From: Mactromeris polynyma
Lineage: Eukaryota > Mollusca > Bivalvia > Venerida > Mactridae
NCBI GenBank assembly: GCA_032209605.1
Contig: JASFXZ010000043.1
Coordinates: 1,412,819 to 1,476,818 of the forward strand
Direction: 5' to 3'
Length of the DNA stretch: 64,000 bases
In this document: positions 57,688-64,000 of the stretch, in pieces
Layout of the letters: the number at the start of each line of letters is the position of its first letter
Numbering within the stretch: the first letter of the stretch is position 1
Program-made: the position numbers and the translations under genes
The notes under the pieces: generated by a model
What the model was told of the DNA's origin: nothing
The model's input: the letters and a program-made list of their open reading frames with translations, nothing else
Databases searched by the model: none

Positions 57688-57932
57688 ATGATCTACATGA
57701 TGGCTATGAAGAAATATGCTTATTTTCTGTCATGGGATCAAGACATTGATCTGGACCAGCTTTTAGGCGACTATCTTGAAGATGAGAAGTCTCAGGAGGG
57801 TGAATCCATTTCTAGTGATAAGGTTGTTTATGTATACCCAATCAGTGACCAAGAATATAAAACAGATTTGAAAGGCAAGTCTAAATCAGTTGTCTTCAAT
57901 TACATATGGAACTCGTCTGATTTAAAAAACAG
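57688..57932 (+). CDS. Unassigned acidic ORF or exon
   Basis: An open frame of about 82 codons before the 19-bp array: KKYAYFLSWDQDIDLDQLLG, DYLEDEKSQEGESISSDKVV, then VYVYPISDQEYKTDLKGKSK and SVVFNYIWNSSD. The composition looks protein-like (acidic, few rare patterns), but no family is recognised. It may be an exon or a transposon piece. The frame runs into the 19-bp array and stops there. Confidence 0.3.
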
Positions 57933-58276
57933 AAATGTGTTTATAAGACTCAAATGTGTTTATAAGACTCAAATGTGTTTATAAGACTCAAATGTGTTTA
58001 TAAGACTCAAATGTGTTTATAAGACTCAAATGTGTTTATAAGACTCAAATGTGTTTATAAGACTCAAATGTGTTTATAAGACTCAAATGTGTTTATAAGA
58101 CTCAAATGTGTTTATAAGACTCAAATGTGTTTATAAGACTCAAATGTGTTTATAAGACTCAAATGTGTTTATAAGACTCAAATGTGTTTATAAGACTCAA
58201 ATGTGTTTATAAGACTCAAATGTGTTTATAAGACTCAAATGTGTTTATAAGACTCAAATGTGTTTATAAGACTCAA
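57933..58276. repeat. 19-bp minisatellite, about 18 copies
   Basis: Perfect units AAATGTGTTTATAAGACTC (19 bp). The first unit overlaps the end of the unassigned ORF. The near-complete identity of units implies very recent expansion. Confidence 0.95.
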
Positions 58277-59037
58277 CCCCGGCTCTCAGAAATAATACCA
58301 ATTGAAAACTCCCAAGTGTAGGATTTTCCTGTGTCAAATTAACATTAATATTAAGTCTGCTTATTCGAATTAAGCCATAGAATTTGAGACATAGAGACTT
58401 TAGCAATACTAAGTTAAGTCGGACAGACACATTATGATTACCATCTTCCTTCTATTATTTGCTGCATACATGTGATGATCAACGATCACAGCAGAGTGTG
58501 TGTATTTCTATTATATTTCTATTTCAACATCATTTTGCAATAACCAAGGTTTTATTCTTTCTTATTTGTTCACAATATTGTAACTTTTTGACAATTCTAT
58601 TAATACTTTCTGATGAAAGACTTCTCCGGCACTCCAAATATATTTAACCTACATAAAATGATCAACCAATTATGATCATTATGAATCAATGCGAAAATGT
58701 GGCCTTCTTACATTTGGACACATATCATTAATAACAAGCTGTATTTCATATATATATATTTATTAAACATACAATTTATCAAAAAATATTAAATCATATA
58801 ATCAAGTATCATTCTATATACATTCCACTTTTTATAATATACACATGTATGCATCCAGAGAGGAAAAAATCTTATCAGAAAAAATGATATTTTCAAAAAC
58901 ATTTACTGAGTTGTATTTACAAACAATTAATTATAATCAAAGTTACTCATGCACTGGATAAATAAAAACACATGCAATTTCTTTCTGTGATTGCAGAATT
59001 ACTGCCTGCTGCAAATGAAATCTGATATATTTGACAC
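58277..59037. other. Nothing recognised
   Basis: AT-rich DNA without repeats or readable genes. Confidence 0.4.
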
Positions 59038-59139
59038 TTCTGTTCTCAACTGTACTGTATATATGTGTCAGATGGTGACAGGAAACATTCTGTTCTCAAC
59101 TGTACTGTATATATGTGTCAGATGGTGACAGGAAACACT
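59038..59139. repeat. 50-bp direct duplication
   Basis: TGTTCTCAACTGTACTGTAT begins at 59041 and 59091. The shared end GTCAGATGGTGACAG also occurs at about 60206. Confidence 0.85.
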
Positions 59140-59843
59140 GATTGGATGTATATTGGATTCCAACTGGGGCAGACAAAGAGAAATGCTGATTAGGGGTCTG
59201 GACAAGATTGATATCTAGATAGTGCACACAGGGGACAATATTGCTCATTGCGTAATATTATATAATTTGTCCAAGCCAAACCTGGCCTTGTTTCTTTAAG
59301 GCATAATTTCTGGAATTTTTTGAAATATGTGTTGAGTGATTTGAGAAATAATCCTAATATTGTAATGTCTGTCCACTCTCTAAATTATTTATTGAACATA
59401 CTATTTTGTCAATTTCAAAGCAAAATATTTTCCACATTACTTTTAACAAACATTTTTGATGTCAGATTACAATATACATTACAAAATATCCTCATATTAT
59501 CCAAAAGATGTCAATTTTGTGCATTTTTTGTGGCTATAGTATAAAATATGTCCATTCCAATAAGACCCTTAGCTATATGATGTTGATTTTTCTTTGATAA
59601 TTTTTGGTCTAACACAAGACGGTTTTGAGTACTAATGTCAATCAGGAAACCAGACAGGCGTAAAATGCAGAGTCAAAGTTTGATCACAAAGATAATTCAA
59701 CGCAAAATCGCTTGGAAGACACTCCAAAATTACATTACATTTATTATTGTCGGTCGCCATTTTGTAAAGTGCTTGTCTAACGTAGTTACAAAGAGCACCA
59801 GTTCCAGTTGCTAAGGTGGGCGTGGCTACAGTGCGATTGAGGA

Positions 59844-60019
59844 AGGGTCAATTATACAGGGGTTCTATTTTACCCTTGAGTTGACCCTTTGTCGTTTGAC
59901 CCCTGGATTTTCCAAAATACCACATTTTGACCCTTAGGATTCTGGGTGAAGGGTCAATTTTTCTCTAAGTATTAAGTATGTTGGCTATTAAATCTCGTCA
60001 AGATTATCAAAATGACCCT
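59844..60019. promoter_or_regulatory. Cluster of AGGGTCA/TGACCCT half-sites
   Basis: AGGGTCA or its complement occurs at 59844, 59882, 59928, 59950 and 60013, plus TGACCCC at 59898: six within about 175 bp, in both orientations. This word equals the nuclear-receptor half-site. No gene start is known nearby, so a regulatory role is a guess; the words could also belong to a decayed repeat. Confidence 0.25.
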
Positions 60020-60847
60020 TGAGATTCAGCGCCTAGTGGAACTCCTGATTATACAAACAAATATAAATATCCATCAATTCAAAACCTTAAAAGGCTGACA
60101 TTATTTCTAGCATTGTGCAAAAATCAGGGCAATTTAAAAAAAACATAAATAATTATTGCAGAAGACTCTATTAGACTTCTTACAGAACATAATGTATAAT
60201 AGGTGTCAGATGGTGACAGCAAATATTGATTGATTGAACATTGTATAATGTTTCCATCATAATATTGTTATGTCTCTGGGGTGAAGGTGCAACTGTATGC
60301 TTGTATTGATACTGTGCTATATATTTCTGTAATGTTGCTGTGCAATATTGATCACTAGGTATGTGCATTTACTCAGAACAAATAGATATCACAACTCTCG
60401 TGTATAGTTCATTCAGTTTAATACAGGTTCAAACTATATAGACTCTGTTGTACATATAATCTGCACATTTAGACAAAATGCAATTATTAAAGATTTAAAA
60501 TAGAATCCACTTGGTTTACATTTTACAATAATGTTCTTGAAAATACACAGATAAGTACCATAAACACACAAATAAATGGCTTTCCACAGGTATGGATATA
60601 TATATCTAAAGATTTGTCTATCTAAATGAGAGTTTTACACTCTGATTGCACTAATGAATTTCACAAGATACGTTAAAATAACATGTACACTTTGTTTGGA
60701 AAACAAACTAGATTAAAACTTCAATTGCTTACATCAAAATGTGATAAACTATTCATTTGTAGAAATTCTCGGAAGTTATGCAGTAAAGTGACCCAGTTGG
60801 TAACAAAATCGGGCCTTTTATACTGCTCAGCGAAATGTGACCAAAAA
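60020..60847. other. Nothing recognised
   Basis: AT-rich DNA with no readable gene. Confidence 0.4.
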
Positions 60848-60990
60848 TTGGTCACATATATGTGACCAAGAAAGTTGGTCACAAGCGTTAAAAATTGGTC
60901 ACATATATGTGACCAAGAAAGTTGGTCACAAGCGTAAAAAATCGGTCACACATATAGACCAAGAAAGTGGTAACAAGCGTTAAAATTGGT
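60848..60990. repeat. 47-bp tandem repeat with a perfect 22-bp palindrome
   Basis: A perfect palindrome of 22 bp occupies 60848-60869 and 60895-60916: the left half is TTGGTCACATA and the right half its exact reverse complement. Each is followed by AGAAAGTTGGTCACAAGCG. A third unit (about 60942) has a broken palindrome. Many further GGTCAC/GTGACC words lie at 60788-61015. Confidence 0.85.
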
Positions 60991-61015
60991 AACAGTGACC
61001 AAAAATCTTGTCACA

Positions 61016-61733
61016 CGTCATTTCCTCAGTTTTACATGTTTTAAACAATAGAAAATCGATTATTCATCATATAAAATGGTGAATAACAGCAAATTAACGT
61101 ATACAGGATATAATCTGACATTAAAATCACATTTGTACATCCTTAAAGACGACAACGATATTAAATATATGCATAGCAACCGTAGCTAACACTCCCACAA
61201 TGCATTATAAAAATGGGAGTACCTTCAAGGATCAGAGATGATGTGCAGGAAATTTACGTTAAATGCATCAAAAGTTAGGCTAAATAAAGGTTGATGCAAC
61301 CGCTACACAGACATTTAAAGGTTTGGGATACTTGTGCAACACGAAATACTTGTGACAAGCTTGGAGAAATCATAGAAATACTGGAAAATTCATGCAGTAG
61401 CGAAAACTGATGACAATAGGAAATGTTTACAAACAAATTCGGATAGAATAAAGCGAGCATGGAGCTGTATAATATGTGTTTGGTCGGTCTATACTTCTGC
61501 TCAACACATATGTGTACGATTCGGTGCTTCGTTATAAACATCTTGATTGGAGAAATGCATTACTGAATACTCTAGGATAGCATGGAAGAATAGCTTCACA
61601 ACTAGACTACAAAATGGTAAGCCCCCCTTACTCTGATGTGTTACAATATTGTCCTTGAAATGCACATATTTCTGATTTCTATCATCACATCAAGTATAAT
61701 TTGCGAGTGTTCCAAGTCACATTTTAGAATAAT
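61016..61733. other. No gene recognised
   Basis: Region downstream of the minus-strand membrane ORF, possibly its 3'UTR. No domain was recognised. Confidence 0.4.
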
Positions 61734-62191
61734 TCATATGACAAAAATACACAATTGTCTCACAGTGTACTGCTTTGTACTAACACATGTTTTCAGATCT
61801 GCTGCAAACTGTTGAAATGATGTACTAGAAATTACAACTTCTTCCATTCCTAACACAACTGTCACTAGCAGAACAACACTCACGATCCATAGCTGACAAG
61901 TAGTGTAAATCAACCGATTCTGTGTATCTGCACTGTCTAAATGTGTCTCTCTGAACTTGGCATACTGACGATCAATGTTTAATTCACTCTGTGTCCGTAC
62001 ACCTCCGTTAACCTGTACACCTCCGTTAACCAGTAAGTTATCAAATTTTGTCTGTGTTGATTTTTGTGTCTGAACACCTCTGTTGAACAGTATGTTGTCA
62101 GACATTGTCTGTGTTGATTCATCATTTGTACATGTGGAAAGATGACCATCTTCATGCAGAGTCTTATAACTACCCTCCATTGAATTGAACG
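61734..62191 (-). CDS. Unassigned single-pass membrane protein or exon
   Basis: The minus-strand open frame extends from about 62240 to a stop at 61734. I take the first ATG (MEGSYKTLHEDGHLS) as the least uncertain start. The first part holds two related blocks, STQTMSDNILFNRGVQTQ and STQTKFDNLLVNGGVQ, then VNGGVRTQ. A hydrophobic stretch, LWIVSVVLLVTVVLG, follows, likely a transmembrane helix, and then about 40 residues to the end. An acceptor-like TATTTTATTTCCAG lies upstream at about 62290, so this may be a last exon. In-frame TGA codons lie between that acceptor and the frame. No family was recognised. Confidence 0.35.
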
Positions 62192-62414
62192 CGTCTTCTT
62201 GCCTTTTCTTCAAATAGTGATACTTTCGACGTGTACCTAATCATCAGGCTAATGTGCCTTATTTCTTTTTTTGACTTCGACATTATCTGGAAATAAAATA
62301 TAAAGTTATTATTACCCGAATCATGTCTGAAGCCCAGAAATATTACACACATTCCTGTTTTGATGATTAAGTAATAAACGACATTAATTGCCAATACTGC
62401 ATATTGACTGGTTA

Positions 62415-64000
62415 CATGCAAAGACCCGGTATGATCATTTCTGAGAGTAGTGCTTTAATATTTGCAGATAACCACAATAAATACTTATAAAACACATCAA
62501 ATTTATGTCACACAGATGCTATTTCATCAATTTAATGCACATGACATTGATTGGAGGTTGTAAATACATCATTTGTGAACTGGTTAACACTTAAATGGAG
62601 CAAATTGGACAAAAAATGCCAAAGTTTCATGCAAAGACCTGATATGATCATTTCTGTGACTGGCGCTTTAATTTTTGCAGATAGCCGCAATAAATACTAA
62701 GAAAACACATCAAATTTATGTCCCACAGATGTTATTTCATCAAATAAATGCACTTCGACATTGATTGGTGCTTGTAAATACAACATTTGTGAACTGATTA
62801 ACACTAAAATGGAGCAAATTGGACAAGAAATGACCAAGTTTCAAGCAAAGACCTAATATGATCATTTCTGTGACTGGCGCTTTAATATTTGCAGATAGAA
62901 GCAATAAATACTTAGAAATCGCTTTAAGTGTATGTCCAACAGTTGTTATTTCATCAATTATATGCACTTGATATTGATTGGTGCTTGTAAATACAACATT
63001 TGTGAACAGTTTAACACTAAAATGAAGCAAATTTGACAAGAAATGACCAAGTTTCATGCAAAGACCTAATATGATCATTTCTGTGACTGGCGCTTTAATA
63101 TTTGCAGATAGAAGCAATAAATACTTAGAAATCGCTTCGAGTGTATGTCCAACAGTTGTTATTTCATCAATTATATGCACTTGATATTGATTGGTGCTTG
63201 TAAATGTAACATTTGTGAACAGTTTAACACTAAAATGAAGCAAATTGGACAAAAAATGACCAAGTTTCATGCAAAGACCTAATATGATCATTTCTGTGAC
63301 TGGCGCTTTAATATTTGCAGATAGCCGCAATAAATACTTAGAAATCGCTTCGAGTGTATGTCCAACAGTTGTTATTTCATCAATTATATGCACTTGATAT
63401 TGATTGGTGCTTGTAAATACAACATTTGTGAACAGTTTAACACTAAAATGAAGCAAATTGGACAAAAAATGACCAAGTTTCATGCAAAGACCTAATATGA
63501 TCATTTCTGTGACTGGCGCTTTAATATTTGCAGATAGCCGCAATAAATACTTAGAAATCTCTTCAAGTGTATGTCCAACAGTTGTTATTTCATCAATTAT
63601 ATGCACTTGACATTGATTGGAGGTTGTAAATACAACATTTGTGAACTGATTAACACTAAAATGGAGCAAATTGGACAAAAAATGACCAAGTTTCATGCAA
63701 AGACCTAATATGATCATTTCTGTGACTGGCGCTTTAATATTTGCAGATAGCCGCAATAAATACTTAGAAATCTCTTCAAGTGTATGTCCAACAGTTGTTA
63801 TTTCATCAATTATATGCACTTGACATTGATTGGAGGTTGTAAATACAACATTTGTGAACTGATTAACACTAAAATGGAGCAAATTGGACAAAAAATGACC
63901 AAGTTTCATGCAAAGACCTAATATGATCATTTCTGTGACTGGCGCTTTAATATTTGCAGATAGCCGCAATAAATACTTAGAAATCGCTTCAAGTGTATGT
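62415..64000 (-). repeat. 213-bp tandem repeat, open in one minus-strand frame
   Basis: About 7.4 copies run off the window end. TGACTGGCGC recurs at 62657, 62871, 63084 and so on. Interior copies are open on the minus strand with a 71-residue unit (RLSANIKAPVTEMIILGLCM, KLGHFLSNLLHFSV, IIDEITTVGHTLE). The two leftmost copies are diverged, with stops and a frame change (about 62755). Variation between copies often changes amino acids (VNQ/VKL, TTSNQC/STNQY, EEI/EAI/KAI), so selection for protein is not evident. It could be a satellite whose unit happens to be a multiple of three, or a repeated exon. Confidence 0.85.

Overview
The window is AT-rich animal DNA that looks like a mollusc, most likely a bivalve. 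The pointers are: intron-split genes with GT/AG junctions; dispersed 'GGGAGATAACTC'-type and 'AAGGGCCATAACT'-type repeats of the sort common in bivalve genomes; tRNA-derived SINEs; CR1/L2-like LINEs; Penelope-like, ISL2EU, Harbinger and Mutator-like transposon remains; and exceptional minisatellite density. The species is not determined.

Left part (1-17.8 kb, + strand). Eight phase-consistent exons belong to one gene, a presynaptic active-zone scaffold of the Piccolo/Fife/RIM type. In order they encode the end of a PDZ domain, a linker, a long Ser/Pro/Lys-rich disordered exon, a 16-residue exon, a C2 domain spread over three exons, and a basic tail. The gene starts before the window. Its end is uncertain: there is one possible terminal exon at 17777, or it may continue to the right. 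Most of its introns carry their own minisatellite (units of 35, 28, 35, 61, 16, 59 and 37 bp). The 61-bp array is built from the end of a C2 exon plus its splice donor, so the donor is present about 17 times in a row.

Middle part (18-34.4 kb). This is repeat DNA with no convincing host gene: arrays of 56, 30, 24, 42, 33 and 64 bp, one 5'-truncated LINE (20.7-22.3 kb) and a hairpin-like element (23.4-23.8 kb). The largest array (24.5-30.2 kb) has a 42-bp unit made of six heptamers and shows higher-order repeats of about 0.75 kb. It is followed by a diverged array with the same heptamer style on the opposite strand.

Right part (34.6-57 kb). This is a graveyard of nested transposons. An ISL2EU-type transposon (THAP plus DDE transposase, and a convergent YqaJ nuclease) sits inside the GDSL motif of a CR1-like LINE ORF1. 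That LINE is cut by a Penelope-like element, which is itself cut by a poorly known element with repeated GGCGTACAG motifs. A second inverted copy of that element lies at 55.3-56.5 kb. A Harbinger exon, a second Penelope-like copy with a LINE nested in it (candidate 5-bp target duplication), and a Mutator-like/DEDDh-exonuclease gene lacking its transposase core follow.

End (57-64 kb). One unassigned acidic ORF runs into a 19-bp array. There is a cluster of AGGGTCA half-sites and a repeated perfect 22-bp palindrome. On the minus strand lie a one-helix membrane ORF and a 213-bp tandem repeat that stays open in one frame and runs off the window. No rRNA, intact tRNA, CRISPR array or bacterial-type operon was seen.
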